Below, in pieces: positions 1-10,587 of a DNA stretch of 57,696 nucleotides. This stretch comes from Bacillus sp. OV322. Its GTDB lineage: Bacteria; Bacillota; Bacilli; Bacillales; DSM-1321. The stretch is from assembly GCF_900112495.1 (NCBI RefSeq), contig NZ_FOMA01000012.1, positions 1-57,696 of the forward strand. The letters run 5' to 3'. Below the pieces are notes generated by a model. That model ran no database searches, was not told where the DNA came from, and saw nothing but the letters and a program-made list of their open reading frames with translations. How positions within the stretch are numbered: position 1 is the stretch's first letter; each line of letters opens with the position of its first letter. The position numbers and the translations under genes are program-made.

Positions 1-95
1 TCACACCCGTTCCCATTCCGAACACGGCAGTTAAGCTCTTCAGCGCCGATGGTAGTTGGGGGTTCTCCCCCTGTGAGAGTAGGACGCCGCCAAGC
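1..95 (+). rRNA. rrf: 5S ribosomal RNA, 3' part
   Basis: The window opens inside a 5S rRNA gene. The stretch CCATTCCGAACACGGCAG followed by the GCCGATGGTAGTTGGGG arm and the terminal GTAGGACGCCGCCAAGC is the conserved 3' two thirds of Bacillus 5S. The 5' part lies outside the window. It is the end of an rRNA operon transcribed toward the initiator tRNA gene. Confidence 0.97.
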
Positions 96-156
96 GAAAT
101 TTATGTATATTCACCTGAAATATGGTTATAATATATATGAATCAATATATTATCGT

Positions 157-230
<74 letters not shown>

Positions 231-235
231 TCAGG

Positions 236-265
236 AAAACGAAACTTTTGTTTCGTTTTTTTTTG
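236..265 (+). terminator. terminator of the rRNA/tRNA operon
   Basis: AAAACGAAAC (236-245), loop TTTT, GTTTCGTTTT (250-259) and a continuing T-run form an intrinsic terminator directly behind the tRNA. Confidence 0.85.
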
Positions 266-446
266 TTTTCTGAAATCTTGAATATGCTTCACCTCACTTT
301 AGTCAGAAGTAAGCCTATTAATATTTCGGAACAAAGCTATCCTGATTCTAATTTGTTTCTTTTTTTGAAAAAAGGTACACTATGATTATGTATACACAAG
401 CTGTTTGTTAAAATAAAATTGAATGAAGTTAAGTGGTGAACGATAG

Positions 447-902
447 ATGGAAATATTTAAATGGATTTCTCAAAGTGCTGAAGAGACAGATCAATTCGCC
501 AAGGAACTGGCAAAGCACTTAGTTGCAGGAGATGTACTTGCCCTGGAAGGGGACTTGGGTGCGGGAAAAACGGCATTCACGAAGGGGCTTGCGAAAGGTC
601 TGGGAGTAACAAGGAATGTCAACAGCCCCACTTTTACCATTATTAAAGAATATCAGGGCCGCCTGCCACTGTATCATATGGATGTTTACCGTGTGAGCGA
701 AGGTGAGGAAGATTTGGGATTTGATGAGTACTTTAATGGCGATGGCGTGACGGTTGTTGAATGGGCTCATTTGATAGAGGGCCAGCTGCCGGCAGACCTG
801 CTGCAGATACAAATTTTACGCCTTGATGAGACAAAGAGGCGCTTTGTCTTCGAAGCTCATGGCGAACGATATGTTAAGTTATGTAAGGAGATTCTTTCAT
901 GA
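447..902 (+). CDS. tsaE: tRNA t6A37 biosynthesis ATPase TsaE
   Basis: TsaE (YdiB in B. subtilis) is the P-loop ATPase that works with TsaB and TsaD to transfer threonylcarbamoyl to A37 of ANN-decoding tRNAs in the cytoplasm. The 151-residue protein has the family length. The Walker A motif GDLGAGKT has its lysine at residue 41, followed by the conserved SPTF segment near residue 60 and the DVYR and VEWAHLI motifs. The ATG at 447 is preceded by a GTGGTGA-like ribosome binding site. The end overlaps tsaB by 4 nt (ATGA), so tsaE, tsaB, rimI and tsaD form one translationally coupled operon. No thiL gene lies between the tRNA and tsaE. Confidence 0.95.
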   Translation: MEIFKWISQSAEETDQFAKELAKHLVAGDVLALEGDLGAGKTAFTKGLAKGLGVTRNVNSPTFTIIKEYQGRLPLYHMDVYRVSEGEEDLGFDEYFNGDGVTVVEWAHLIEGQLPADLLQIQILRLDETKRRFVFEAHGERYVKLCKEILS

Positions 903-1606
903 AGGTTTTAGCTATTGATACATCGAATTTTACTTTGGGCATTGCATTGATTGAGGGCAGCCAGATAATTGGGGAGTATGTAACCAACCTGAAGAAAAAC
1001 CATTCAGTAAGGGTTATGCCTGCCATTGAAACCCTCCTTAAGGACTGTGAAACGGCTCCGGGGGAAATAGGCAAAATTGTAGCAGCAAAGGGACCAGGCT
1101 CATACACAGGTGTGAGGATTGGTGTGACTATCGCCAAGACCCTTGCCTGGACGTTAAAGGTTCCTTTGTCGGGAGTTTCAAGCCTTGAAGCACTCGCAGC
1201 AAATGGAAGGTATTTCAATGGTCTGATCTCCCCTTTATTTGATGCAAGACGCGGGCAGGTTTATACGGGGTTATATCAATACGGAGAATCAGGAATAGAG
1301 ACCGTGCATGAAGATACCAATATCTTATCCTCTGAGTGGGCCGCGAAATTAAAGGAGTTTGGAAAGCCCGTCTTATTTGTCGGACAAGATATAAGCCTTC
1401 ATAAAGAGGCCATTTCCGAACAGCTTGGTGACCTGGCTGTATTTTCTCCTCCTCAGGCTTATATACCGCGTCCATCTGAGCTTGCTTTCATTGGCAGGGA
1501 CAAGAGTGAAGAGGATATCCATCATTTTGTCCCGAACTACGTAAGGCTGGCTGAGGCGGAGGCTAAATGGCTCGAGCAGCAGGGCAGTTCTCAGGGAAAA
1601 AAATAA
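899..1606 (+). CDS. tsaB: tRNA t6A37 biosynthesis protein TsaB
   Basis: TsaB (YdiC) is the ASKHA-fold partner that scaffolds TsaD and TsaE in the bacterial t6A complex; it is an inactive paralogue of TsaD. The N-terminus [10 protein letters not shown] is the family signature, and KGPGSYTGVRIG near residues 65-76 is the conserved phosphate-loop-like segment. The length of 235 residues fits the family. The start ATG overlaps the tsaE stop codon, and the stop codon abuts the next ATG (TAAATG), indicating tight coupling with rimI. Confidence 0.95.
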   Translation: MKVLAIDTSNFTLGIALIEGSQIIGEYVTNLKKNHSVRVMPAIETLLKDCETAPGEIGKIVAAKGPGSYTGVRIGVTIAKTLAWTLKVPLSGVSSLEALAANGRYFNGLISPLFDARRGQVYTGLYQYGESGIETVHEDTNILSSEWAAKLKEFGKPVLFVGQDISLHKEAISEQLGDLAVFSPPQAYIPRPSELAFIGRDKSEEDIHHFVPNYVRLAEAEAKWLEQQGSSQGKK

Positions 1607-2080
1607 ATGGGAAAGAGACCGATATGGATGAGTAAAACAATGATGTTCCGGATGATGAAAACAGAAGATATCGACCAAGTTCTTATCGTAGAAAGAAAGT
1701 CATTCACTCTTCCATGGAGCAGGGATGCTTTCTTTAACGAATTAAATCATAACCAATACGCAGTCTATATGGTCATTGAAGATGAGGGGGAAGTAATCGG
1801 TTATTGCGGAGCCTGGATTGTCATTGATGAGGCCCATATAACCAATATTGCCATCCTGCCAGATTACAGAGGCCAAAAGCTTGGAGAGGCCTTACTAAGA
1901 AAGATGATAGAAATATCGCTGAGCCAGGGTGTGAAAAGAATGACACTGGAAGTGCGTGTTTCAAATACGACTGCAATTTCATTATATGAAAAACTAGGTT
2001 TTCAAAAAGGCGGCATCCGGAAGAATTATTATACAGACAATCAAGAGGATGCCTATGTGATGTGGGTGAATTTATTATGA
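1607..2080 (+). CDS. rimI: ribosomal protein S18-alanine N-acetyltransferase RimI
   Basis: This GNAT acetyltransferase (YdiD) acetylates the N-terminal alanine of ribosomal protein S18, using acetyl-CoA. The acetyl-CoA binding loop is visible as [14 protein letters not shown] near residues 85-98, and the C-terminal [13 protein letters not shown] motif is typical of RimI. The first ATG at 1607 directly follows the tsaB stop. In-frame ATGs at 1628 and 1640 are alternatives, and 1628 has a GGAAAGAG about 11 nt upstream, so the true start may be 7 codons further in. It lies between tsaB and tsaD as in B. subtilis. Confidence 0.92.
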   Translation: MGKRPIWMSKTMMFRMMKTEDIDQVLIVERKSFTLPWSRDAFFNELNHNQYAVYMVIEDEGEVIGYCGAWIVIDEAHITNIAILPDYRGQKLGEALLRKMIEISLSQGVKRMTLEVRVSNTTAISLYEKLGFQKGGIRKNYYTDNQEDAYVMWVNLL

Positions 2081-3090
2081 AAAAGAATCAAATTATCTTG
2101 GGCATTGAAACAAGCTGTGATGAAACAGCAGCTTCAGTGGTCAAAAATGGAACAGAAATCTTAAGCAATGTTGTAGCTTCCCAAATTGAAAGCCATAAGC
2201 GCTTTGGCGGAGTAGTGCCAGAGATTGCTTCAAGACACCATGTTGAACAAATCACTTTGGTAATTGAAGAAGCTATCGAGCAGGCTGGAGTACAGTATGG
2301 AGATATCGACGGGATTGCCGTTACGGAAGGACCAGGGCTTGTAGGAGCTCTCTTGATAGGAGTCAATGCTGCAAAAGCAGTTGCATTTGCCCACAATATC
2401 CCCTTAATAGGCGTGCACCATATAGCTGGCCATATTTATGCGAACCGGCTTATAAAAGAGATGGTATTTCCGGCTCTTTCCTTAGTCGTTTCCGGAGGGC
2501 ATACAGAGCTTGTTTTGCTTGAGGAGCATGGAAAGTTCAGAGTGATCGGCGAAACAAGAGACGATGCTGCAGGGGAAGCGTATGACAAGGTTGCCAGGAC
2601 CTTAAATTTGCCATATCCAGGGGGCCCGCATATAGACAGGCTTGCACATGAAGGGCAGCCAACCATTCGCCTTCCGAGGGCATGGCTCGAAGGATCGTAT
2701 GATTTTAGCTTCAGCGGATTAAAATCAGCCGTAATTAATACCCTTCATAATGCGGAACAGCGCGGGGAAGAAATAGAACCGGCAAACCTGGCTGCAAGTT
2801 TTCAGCAGAGTGTAATTGAAGTGCTTGTCAAAAAGACACTGCAGGCAGCAGCGGAATATAACGTGAAGCAAGTTCTGCTTGCTGGGGGAGTAGCGGCCAA
2901 TAAGGGGCTTAGAGCAGCTTTATCAGAAGCTTTTGCAGCTCTGCCAAATGTTGAATTGGTCATTCCTCCTCTGAATTTGTGCACAGACAATGCAGCAATG
3001 ATTGCTGCGGCCGGAAGTGTGCTCTATGAACGCGGGAAACGCTCGAATCTCGCGCTTAATGGCAATCCGGGATTAGATATTGAAGCATAA
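2077..3090 (+). CDS. tsaD: tRNA N6-adenosine threonylcarbamoyltransferase TsaD
   Basis: TsaD (Gcp, YdiE) catalyses transfer of the threonylcarbamoyl group from TC-AMP to tRNA A37. The signature [13 protein letters not shown] opens the protein. The metal-binding HHIAGH motif follows around residues 114-119, and the phosphate-binding segments VSGGHTEL and [12 protein letters not shown] are present. I place the start at the ATG at 2077, which overlaps the rimI stop (ATGA) and gives 337 residues, rather than an in-frame GTG at 2062. A strong terminator follows at once, so this is the last gene of the operon. Confidence 0.96.
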   Translation: MKKNQIILGIETSCDETAASVVKNGTEILSNVVASQIESHKRFGGVVPEIASRHHVEQITLVIEEAIEQAGVQYGDIDGIAVTEGPGLVGALLIGVNAAKAVAFAHNIPLIGVHHIAGHIYANRLIKEMVFPALSLVVSGGHTELVLLEEHGKFRVIGETRDDAAGEAYDKVARTLNLPYPGGPHIDRLAHEGQPTIRLPRAWLEGSYDFSFSGLKSAVINTLHNAEQRGEEIEPANLAASFQQSVIEVLVKKTLQAAAEYNVKQVLLAGGVAANKGLRAALSEAFAALPNVELVIPPLNLCTDNAAMIAAAGSVLYERGKRSNLALNGNPGLDIEA

Positions 3091-3092
3091 TG

Positions 3093-3132
3093 AAAGCCTG
3101 CTGCGCATTGTAATGCGCAGCAGGCTTTTTTT
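3093..3132 (+). terminator. terminator of the tsaE-tsaD operon
   Basis: AAAGCCTGCTGCGCATT (3093-3109) pairs perfectly with AATGCGCAGCAGGCTTT (3112-3128) and a T-run follows. It is a 17-bp stem, of which the inner few pairs must open to form a loop. Confidence 0.95.
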
Positions 3133-3159
3133 GTTCACTCAATAAGACTTCAGGAATGG

Positions 3160-3306
3160 TGTGGATATCTTTTTTTTAGAAATGCTAAAGCATGTGTATA
3201 AGTAGGTGTAAATGTGGATAAGTGGCGTTTTTGATGTGGATAGTGTGGAAAACTATTAAAAGAGCTGTTAATACAGTATGCAATTTGTTGATAAACCAGT
3301 GGATAA
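3160..3306 (+). promoter_or_regulatory. DnaA-box cluster downstream of tsaD
   Basis: Seven DnaA-box-like 9-mers stand in the same orientation in 147 bp. One perfect box (TGTGGATAA, reverse complement TTATCCACA) lies at 3213-3221. One-mismatch boxes lie at 3160-3168, 3193-3201, 3235-3243, 3244-3252, 3286-3294 and 3298-3306; the pair at 3235/3244 is directly abutting. No gene occupies this interval between the tsaD and ydiF terminators. From memory, B. subtilis has DnaA-box clusters outside oriC, one of them at gcp (tsaD), that titrate DnaA; the position here matches. Binding is inferred, not shown. Confidence 0.8.
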
Positions 3307-3317
3307 GTAAAATCTTA

Positions 3318-3352
3318 ATAAAAAAACAGGCATCTCGAGGAGAAGCCTGTTC
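3318..3352 (-). terminator. terminator of the ABC-F gene
   Basis: Read on the minus strand, ACAGGC ... GCCTGT with inner TCTC/GAGA pairs is followed by a run of seven T. It lies just past the stop codon of the ABC-F gene. Confidence 0.85.
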
Positions 3353-3356
3353 ATAA

Positions 3357-5282
3357 TTAGCTTAGCATTTCTTCCAGTTCAGCCCATTCCTCCATATATA
3401 CCTCTAAATCTTGTTGTGCTTTTTCTAACTTTTCTTGTATTTCCAGAACCTTTTCGTGGTTCTGGAAGATTTCCGGATCACAGAGATGTTCATTATACTG
3501 TTTAATTTCTGCCTCTAACTGCTCCATAAATGCTTCAACTTCTTCTAATCTTCTTTTTCGCTGCCGTTCTGCCTTTTTTGCTTCCTTGTCCAATTTATAT
3601 CCTGTCTTTTCTGCAGCTTGTTCAGTTTGAACAGATGCTTTTGACTCAAGCTCAAGTATTTCGGCTTGTTCCTGCTTCTTCTGAAGATAATAATCATAAT
3701 CTCCCAGGAATTCTTCACTTCCGGTGCCAGAAAGCTCTATTACCTTGGTTGCAATCCTGTTAATGAAATATCTGTCATGAGAAACAAAAAGGATGGTCCC
3801 TGGATAATCAATCAAGGCATTTTCGAGTACAAGCTTGCTGTCTAAGTCAAGATGGTTGGTTGGCTCATCCATGATAAGGAAGTTGCCTTTTTCCATCATG
3901 ATTTTCGCAAGTGCAAGGCGTGCCTTCTCACCGCCGCTAAGTGTGGAGACAGTCTTCAGCACATCATCCCCTGAGAAAAGGAAGTTGCCAAGAACGGTAC
4001 GGATATCTTTTTCAGGCAATAGTGGATGTTCATCCCATAGTTCGTTCAGCACGCGTTTATTGGAAACAAGGTTCGCCTGCTCCTGATCATAGTAGCTGAC
4101 CTGTACATTTGTGCCAAACCGGAAATCACCCTGTAAGGGCTGCAATCTGCCAATGATTGTTTTTAGCAGTGTTGATTTTCCAACGCCATTTGGCCCGACA
4201 AGCGCCATGCTGTCTCCTTTAGCAATCCGCAGAGTGACATTGCTTGCTACCGGCTGTTCCTGATAGCCGATCCCCAGGCTGTTGATGTGGAGAACTTCAT
4301 TGCCGCTTTGTTTATCAATTCCAAATGAAAAATTGGCGGATTTTTCATCTCCCTGCGGCCTGTCCAAAACATCCATCTTCTCGAGCTGTTTCCGTCTGCT
4401 CTGAGCCCGTTTTGTAGTGGAGGCACGTGTTATATTTTTCTGCACAAAGTCACGCAGCTTTTCGATTTCATCCTGCTGTTTTTCAAATTGCTTTAAGTCA
4501 CGGTCATAATCCTCCGCTTTTTTCACCAGGTAATTGCTGTAGTTTCCGAAGTATTTCTTTATAGAATGCCTGGAAATTTCATAAACCTGATTGACCACCT
4601 TATCAAGGAAATAGCGGTCATGTGATACAATTAAAACAGCTCCCTGGTAGCCCTGGAGATATTGTTCGAGCCAGGACAGTGTTTCAATATCCAAATGGTT
4701 GGTCGGCTCATCCAGTATCAGAATATCGGGTTTTTTCAGCAAAAGCTTGGCTAGGGCAAGTCTCGTTTTTTGGCCGCCGCTCAAGGAAGATATAAGCGTT
4801 GAGACTTCAAAGCCGGCGAATTGAAGGCCGTGCAGCACAGAGCGTATATCCGCCTCATACTGGTATCCGCCTTGTTCTTTAAAGCTGACCTGGAGTTCAT
4901 CATATTCCTTCATAACCTTTTGGTAAAGGACGTCATTTTCAAAGATTTCAGGCTTTGACATGCTTTCTTCGAGCCTTCGCAGTTCTTTTTCCTGATTAAT
5001 TAAATCACTGAAAACCGTCAGCATTTCATTTTGGATAGACAGCTCTGACTCAAGGCCGGTATCTTGGGCTAAGTAACCGATGGACACACCTTTAGGCTTC
5101 AGTATTTCTCCGCCATCATGCGATAATTTTCCGGCAATTATTTTTAACAGGGTCGATTTTCCGGCGCCATTACGGCCAACCAAAGCAATCCGATCCCGGT
5201 TTTGTACCTCAAGCTTCATATTTGATAATATTAATTCAGCACCATAATACTTTGTGAGCTGATTTATTTGCAGTAAAATCAT
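3357..5282 (-). CDS. ydiF: ABC-F family ATP-binding protein (YdiF)
   Basis: A soluble ABC-F protein with two fused ATPase domains; family members act on the ribosome, in translation quality control or antibiotic protection. Domain 1 has Walker A GRNGAGKST, signature LSGGQKTRLALA and Walker B ILDEPTNHLD. Domain 2 has GPNGVGKST, LSGGEKARLALA and IMDEPTNHLD. A charged inter-domain linker (around residues 230-320) and a C-terminal coiled coil follow. The start is set at the ATG at 5282, behind GAGGTG, giving 641 residues, close to the roughly 640 expected for B. subtilis YdiF; an upstream in-frame start would add 19 unlikely residues. No membrane segments are present, so it is not a transporter. 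Confidence 0.93.
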   Translation of the reverse strand: MILLQINQLTKYYGAELILSNMKLEVQNRDRIALVGRNGAGKSTLLKIIAGKLSHDGGEILKPKGVSIGYLAQDTGLESELSIQNEMLTVFSDLINQEKELRRLEESMSKPEIFENDVLYQKVMKEYDELQVSFKEQGGYQYEADIRSVLHGLQFAGFEVSTLISSLSGGQKTRLALAKLLLKKPDILILDEPTNHLDIETLSWLEQYLQGYQGAVLIVSHDRYFLDKVVNQVYEISRHSIKKYFGNYSNYLVKKAEDYDRDLKQFEKQQDEIEKLRDFVQKNITRASTTKRAQSRRKQLEKMDVLDRPQGDEKSANFSFGIDKQSGNEVLHINSLGIGYQEQPVASNVTLRIAKGDSMALVGPNGVGKSTLLKTIIGRLQPLQGDFRFGTNVQVSYYDQEQANLVSNKRVLNELWDEHPLLPEKDIRTVLGNFLFSGDDVLKTVSTLSGGEKARLALAKIMMEKGNFLIMDEPTNHLDLDSKLVLENALIDYPGTILFVSHDRYFINRIATKVIELSGTGSEEFLGDYDYYLQKKQEQAEILELESKASVQTEQAAEKTGYKLDKEAKKAERQRKRRLEEVEAFMEQLEAEIKQYNEHLCDPEIFQNHEKVLEIQEKLEKAQQDLEVYMEEWAELEEMLS

Positions 5283-5422
5283 CGTATTCACCTCAATTGC
5301 TATAGTGATAGTGTAACGTATTGCAGGCTCTATCGGCAATAGAAGTGATTATGTGAAACATAAAACAAAGGTTCCGCAAAATGGGTATAATAGTGTATCA
5401 TTTAAGAGAGAGGTGTTTTTAT

Positions 5423-5917
5423 ATGGCTGAATTTACTCATTTTAATGAGCAGGGAAGGGCGAAAATGGTCGATGTGAGCCAAAAGCCTGAAACAGTCCGT
5501 ACGGCTGTGGCTGCTTCGAGTATTTCTTTAAATAGAGAGATTTACGAGAATATAGTCCATAATAAGATGAAAAAGGGGGATGTCCTTGCTGTGGCACAGG
5601 TGGCTGGAATTATGGCAAGCAAGAGCACATCAGTCATTATCCCAATGTGCCATCCCATTCCGCTTCAGGGCGTCAATATTTCGTTCCAATGGAAAGAAGA
5701 GGAAGACGGATATCGTCTTATGATAGAAGCAGCTGCCAAGACAAAAGGAAGTACAGGAGTAGAAATGGAAGCGCTGACAGCTGCTTCTGTTACTGCGCTA
5801 ACTGTCTATGATATGTGCAAGGCCATTGATAAAGGAATGGTCATCGGCCCGACATACTTAATCGAAAAAACTGGCGGGGTCTCAAGTCCGGATTATAAAA
5901 GGCAAATCAATCAATAG
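5423..5917 (+). CDS. moaC: cyclic pyranopterin monophosphate synthase MoaC
   Basis: MoaC converts the MoaA product 3',8-cH2GTP to cyclic pyranopterin monophosphate in molybdenum cofactor synthesis. The family motifs [26 protein letters not shown] (substrate binding) and [19 protein letters not shown] are all present. The ATG at 5423 follows GAGAGGTG, giving 164 residues; the in-frame ATG at 5381 lacks a ribosome binding site. It stands alone here, without other moa or moe genes, between ydiF and rex, as in B. subtilis. Confidence 0.95.
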   Translation: MAEFTHFNEQGRAKMVDVSQKPETVRTAVAASSISLNREIYENIVHNKMKKGDVLAVAQVAGIMASKSTSVIIPMCHPIPLQGVNISFQWKEEEDGYRLMIEAAAKTKGSTGVEMEALTAASVTALTVYDMCKAIDKGMVIGPTYLIEKTGGVSSPDYKRQINQ

Positions 5918-5951
5918 CATAGAGAGATTTGCTTGAAAGCGGGGGAAAAGA

Positions 5952-6620
5952 ATGAGTCAAGAACAAATGAAGATACCGCAGGCAACAGCGAAACGGCTGC
6001 CCTTATACTACCGATTTCTGAAGAACTTGCATGTCTCTGGCAAGCAGCGGGTTTCCTCCGCAGAACTGAGCGAGGCAGTGAAAGTTGATTCAGCGACAAT
6101 CCGGCGGGACTTTTCTTATTTTGGTGCGCTTGGCAAAAAGGGATACGGGTATAATGTGAATTACCTGCTTTCTTTTTTCTCAAAGACGCTCGATCAGGAT
6201 GAATTGACAAGAGTTGCTTTGATTGGTGTGGGCAACTTGGGGACTGCTTTTTTAAATTATAATTTTTTGAAAAACAATAATACAAAGATTGAAATTGCTT
6301 TTGATGTAGATGAAACGAAGGTAGGAACCACGATAAGCGATGTGCCTGTTTTTCATATGAATGAAATCAGTGCAAGACTAAAGGAAAGAAATGTGGCTGT
6401 AGCTATTTTGACGGTTCCAGCACAGGCTGCACAGCCGATTACAGACATTCTGGTTGAATCAGACATCAGGGGAATCCTGAATTTTACACCTGCAAGGCTG
6501 AATGTGCCGCAGTCAATCAGGATCCATCATATTGACCTTGCTGTCGAGCTTCAATCTCTCATCTACTTTCTTAAACATTATCCGGTTTCAGGGGAAGAGA
6601 TTCTCCCTGACAACGAATAA
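5952..6620 (+). CDS. rex: redox-sensing transcriptional repressor Rex
   Basis: Rex represses fermentative and respiratory genes and releases DNA when NADH is high. The N-terminal winged helix spans roughly residues 1-80 and contains [21 protein letters not shown] Rossmann domain begins with the NAD(H)-binding loop [12 protein letters not shown] near residues 97-108, and the domain-swapped C-terminal helix lies at [13 protein letters not shown]. Length 222 fits. The start follows GGGGGAAAAG. The gene lies 34 nt after moaC with no terminator between them, so cotranscription is likely. In B. subtilis tatAy-tatCy follow rex; here they are absent and a repeat element and a gene fragment occupy the place. 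Confidence 0.96.
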   Translation: MSQEQMKIPQATAKRLPLYYRFLKNLHVSGKQRVSSAELSEAVKVDSATIRRDFSYFGALGKKGYGYNVNYLLSFFSKTLDQDELTRVALIGVGNLGTAFLNYNFLKNNNTKIEIAFDVDETKVGTTISDVPVFHMNEISARLKERNVAVAILTVPAQAAQPITDILVESDIRGILNFTPARLNVPQSIRIHHIDLAVELQSLIYFLKHYPVSGEEILPDNE

Positions 6621-6621
6621 A

Positions 6622-6650
6622 AGATGCTGCCGGAATGGGCAGCATTTTTT
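6622..6650 (+). terminator. terminator after rex
   Basis: ATGCTGCC (6624-6631) and GGCAGCAT (6638-6645) form a stem followed by a T-run. Confidence 0.88.
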
Positions 6651-6667
6651 ATTTTCGGCTCTGTCAA

Positions 6668-6880
6668 AATTTTGTTGTTGTGATTTTGTTCTTAGTTTTT
6701 TACAAGGCTGTTTTCGGGTTGATTTCCGCTCCAGGATGCTCGCTTTCCGTGAGCCTCCTCAGCTGCGCTTGCGGGGTCTCACCTTCCCGCTAATCCCACA
6801 GGAGTCTCGCACCTTACGCTCCTATCAACCTGACTTAACAATGGGATTGCCTCACAGAACTTATTAATAAACAACAATCC
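6668..6880 (+). repeat. interspersed structured repeat, copy 1
   Basis: About 200 bp that recur at 40028-40218. Shared blocks include GATTTCCGCTCCAGGATGCT, CGCTTTCCG, GTGAGCCTCCTC, GCGGGGTCTCACCTTCCCGC, CAGGAGTCTCGCACCTTACG and a terminal ACAACAAT box. The ends are inverted (TTGTTG near 6673, CAACAA near 6871). This copy is somewhat degenerate: it has lost the CGGAGCGGGCGG block present in copy 2. No protein is convincingly encoded; short open frames across it are by-products of the repeat. Confidence 0.85.
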
Positions 6881-6914
6881 TTAAGAAAAGAGTCTTTTAC
6901 AAAAATGTTATGAG

Positions 6915-7232
6915 GTGCTGGCCTTTGTTAAAGGCGATATACAATCAGGATCTAGGTTAAAACCAAGGATGCCTCATAGCGTTTATTTCATATATATCCA
7001 TAAGAAGACGATCTTTCACGCATATGACGATAGAGGCTGTGATGTATTGGCAGCTTCACCCGACACAATAAGAGGAATGTATGAATTATATAATGATTGG
7101 ATATTGGATTATGACAGGCCAAGAATTGATAAGTTTTCAACTGAAGGAGCAGAAAGGGAAACACATTACAGGTGTTTCCCCAAAAAATTTAACAGACTAT
7201 TTTTGTTTAGAAGATTTTATCTTGGCATATAA
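6915..7232 (+). pseudogene. C-terminal fragment of a DUF3885-type protein
   Basis: The frame contains SVYFIYIHKKTIFHAYDD and then DTIRGMYELYNDWILDYDR, which I recognise as the C-terminal part of DUF3885 proteins, a Bacillus family of unknown function usually near 200 residues. Only this C-terminal part is present, starting a short distance after the interspersed repeat. The only available start is a GTG with no convincing ribosome binding site, and after residue 80 the frame runs into unrelated sequence. I treat it as a truncated remnant. Its 3' end overlaps ydiK on the other strand. Confidence 0.6.
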
Positions 7233-7403
7233 AAGCAGCATCCTTATCCCAGATCCAATGTCCAGTGTGGCCAAAAGGATGAGAAATAATGATATGAATC
7301 CCCATCCAGAGTGAGAAACATGCTGGATGGCATATACAGTAAATAGAATGCCTAAGCCAAAATAAAGGATCCCCATAGCAAGCGGTGATTGCTTCCGTCT
7401 CAT
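7197..7403 (-). CDS. ydiK: small membrane protein YdiK (DUF4305)
   Basis: A 68-residue protein with two predicted membrane helices (about residues 8-27 and 33-58) and a basic C-terminus. It matches YdiK of B. subtilis in size, hydrophobic pattern and position directly downstream of the CPBP protease gene ydiL. Its start overlaps the ydiL stop by 4 nt (ATGA), so the two are translationally coupled. Function is unknown. Confidence 0.8.
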   Translation of the reverse strand: MRRKQSPLAMGILYFGLGILFTVYAIQHVSHSGWGFISLFLILLATLDIGSGIRMLLLYAKIKSSKQK

Positions 7404-8131
7404 AAAAACCCTCCGATGATGCCTTGCACATGTTTAGCATTTTGGGCCATTTTTTCGATATCCTTGCTGAATAATTGCAAAATAACGACCAATGTATTCA
7501 TTGCCACGTGGGCAAACATAGATACCCAAATTCTTTTCGTTTTATTATATAAGAATGCAAACGAAAAGCCCATTGCCGTATAAAGCAGAATATGAACGAA
7601 TTCCATATGGGCAAGACCAAAAATGAACGAACTGATCAATGCAGACAAAAAGAAATTATAGCGCTTATGAAGTGATCCGAAAATAATTTTCCTGAAGATG
7701 ATTTCCTCAAGGATCGGCCCGATAACGGAACTGACAAAGATGACCCACGGCACCTGTTTGATAAGCGTCAGGATGTCCTGAGTATTCTTAGAGCCCGGGC
7801 TGATGCCAAAAAGCTGTTCAAGATAGGACGCGATGGACTGAGAAAACAAGGCGAGAAAGATCCCTGCAACCGCCCACATAATAGACACAGGAATGGAAGC
7901 CTGATTCCGGCTGTTCCTGCTTTCTCTCATATCATGCCTCATAAAGAATAAAACAAGCACCAGTGCTGCCAGGAAGCTGATAACAATCCAATATGCCCCG
8001 GACTTCATCTGCAGATCATGATGAGGAGCACCTGTTAAGGCGCCAAGCATCATAAGGATGGGTACGCCGACAAATCCCGATAGCTGCATGGCGATATATG
8101 TGATGATGACAAACCAATATTCTCTTTTCAA
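7400..8131 (-). CDS. ydiL: CPBP family intramembrane glutamic endopeptidase (YdiL)
   Basis: A polytopic membrane protein of 243 residues from the CAAX protease/bacteriocin-processing (CPBP, ABI) family. The catalytic EExxxR motif appears as EEIIFR near residue 143. The second motif is FGLAHMEF, and the third conserved block is HVAMNT near residue 212. About six to seven hydrophobic helices are visible. Substrates of B. subtilis YdiL are not established. It is transcribed with ydiK, divergently from groESL as in B. subtilis. Confidence 0.88.
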   Translation of the reverse strand: MKREYWFVIITYIAMQLSGFVGVPILMMLGALTGAPHHDLQMKSGAYWIVISFLAALVLVLFFMRHDMRESRNSRNQASIPVSIMWAVAGIFLALFSQSIASYLEQLFGISPGSKNTQDILTLIKQVPWVIFVSSVIGPILEEIIFRKIIFGSLHKRYNFFLSALISSFIFGLAHMEFVHILLYTAMGFSFAFLYNKTKRIWVSMFAHVAMNTLVVILQLFSKDIEKMAQNAKHVQGIIGGFL

Positions 8132-8418
8132 AAACGAAAACTCCTTTAATAGAAAAACTTCCTATACTCTTCTAGCAGTCCATGCTGCAGAAGATTCTTT
8201 AAACAGCATAACAGTTTTTTCTGAAAGTGTGCGAATGTTTTAAAAGGTACAGTCCAAAAAAAGATTTTTATACATAAAAGGGTACCAAAAAAACATGGAG
8301 AACTCCAATGAAAGGTTTGTGGACAGCCTATTTGGCGCATTATCTGAGCCTATTGCTATTACGATATAGCATTTCCCAATTGGCTTAGAAATTTATAAAA
8401 AATTTTTCATGAAGATAC

Positions 8419-8447
8419 TTGCAAAAGATGGATGATTTATTTAATAT
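8419..8447 (+). promoter_or_regulatory. sigma-A promoter of groES-groEL
   Basis: TTGCAA (8419-8424), 17-bp spacer and TATA-like TAATAT (8442-8447), placed 11 bp before the CIRCE operator. The rest of the 8132-8529 interval shows no gene. Confidence 0.8.
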
Positions 8448-8457
8448 AGGAATTGTG

Positions 8458-8484
8458 TTAGCACTCGTTAGTGAAGAGTGCTAA
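8458..8484 (+). promoter_or_regulatory. CIRCE operator (HrcA binding site)
   Basis: A perfect inverted repeat TTAGCACTC - 9 nt - GAGTGCTAA, the consensus CIRCE element bound by the heat-shock repressor HrcA. It overlaps the expected transcription start, so groESL should be HrcA-repressed. Confidence 0.98.
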
Positions 8485-8529
8485 TAATCTAAAACAATTA
8501 ACCAAAGAATTTGAGGAGGTTGTTTCACT

Positions 8530-8814
8530 TTGTTAAAACCATTAGGTGATCGCGTTGTTATTGAACTAGTTCAATCGGAAGAAAAGACTGCCAGCGGTAT
8601 CGTTTTGCCGGATACTGCAAAAGAAAAGCCTCAAGAAGGCAAGGTTGTAGCTGTCGGAACAGGCCGCGTGCTTGATAATGGCGAACGTGTTGCTTTAGAG
8701 GTAGCTCAAGGCGATTTAATTATCTTCTCAAAATATTCCGGTACTGAAGTGAAGTACGAAGGAACTGAATACTTAATTTTACGTGAAAGCGACATTTTAG
8801 CTGTAATCGGCTAA
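8530..8814 (+). CDS. groES: co-chaperonin GroES
   Basis: The 94-residue GroES caps the GroEL ring. It starts [20 protein letters not shown], has the mobile loop around residues 18-32 ([18 protein letters not shown]) and ends with the [12 protein letters not shown] strand. The start codon is TTG at 8530 behind GAGGAGGT; no ATG is available. It is the first gene of the HrcA-controlled operon, 60 nt before groEL. Confidence 0.98.
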   Translation: MLKPLGDRVVIELVQSEEKTASGIVLPDTAKEKPQEGKVVAVGTGRVLDNGERVALEVAQGDLIIFSKYSGTEVKYEGTEYLILRESDILAVIG

Positions 8815-10504
<1,690 letters not shown>

Positions 10505-10556
10505 AACGCCCCTCAACCCTTGATATGAATGGGTTTGTGAGTAAGATGAGAGTGGT

Positions 10557-10576
10557 TTGCTAACATCTTGCTAACA
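10557..10576 (+). repeat. integrase arm-type sites, left end of element A
   Basis: Two direct copies of TTGCTAACA (10557-10565, 10568-10576) with an 11-bp period. The same pair occurs at 15660-15679, 119 bp inside the next attachment copy, and a degenerate pair at 20466-20485. One-helical-turn spacing suits cooperative binding by the integrase N-terminal domain. Confidence 0.65.
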
Positions 10577-10587
10577 TTGAGGATAAT

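Noticed and set aside
8146..8340. Small minus-strand open frame between ydiL and groES
   Set aside because: No ribosome binding site, no family resemblance, and it lies in the divergent promoter region.
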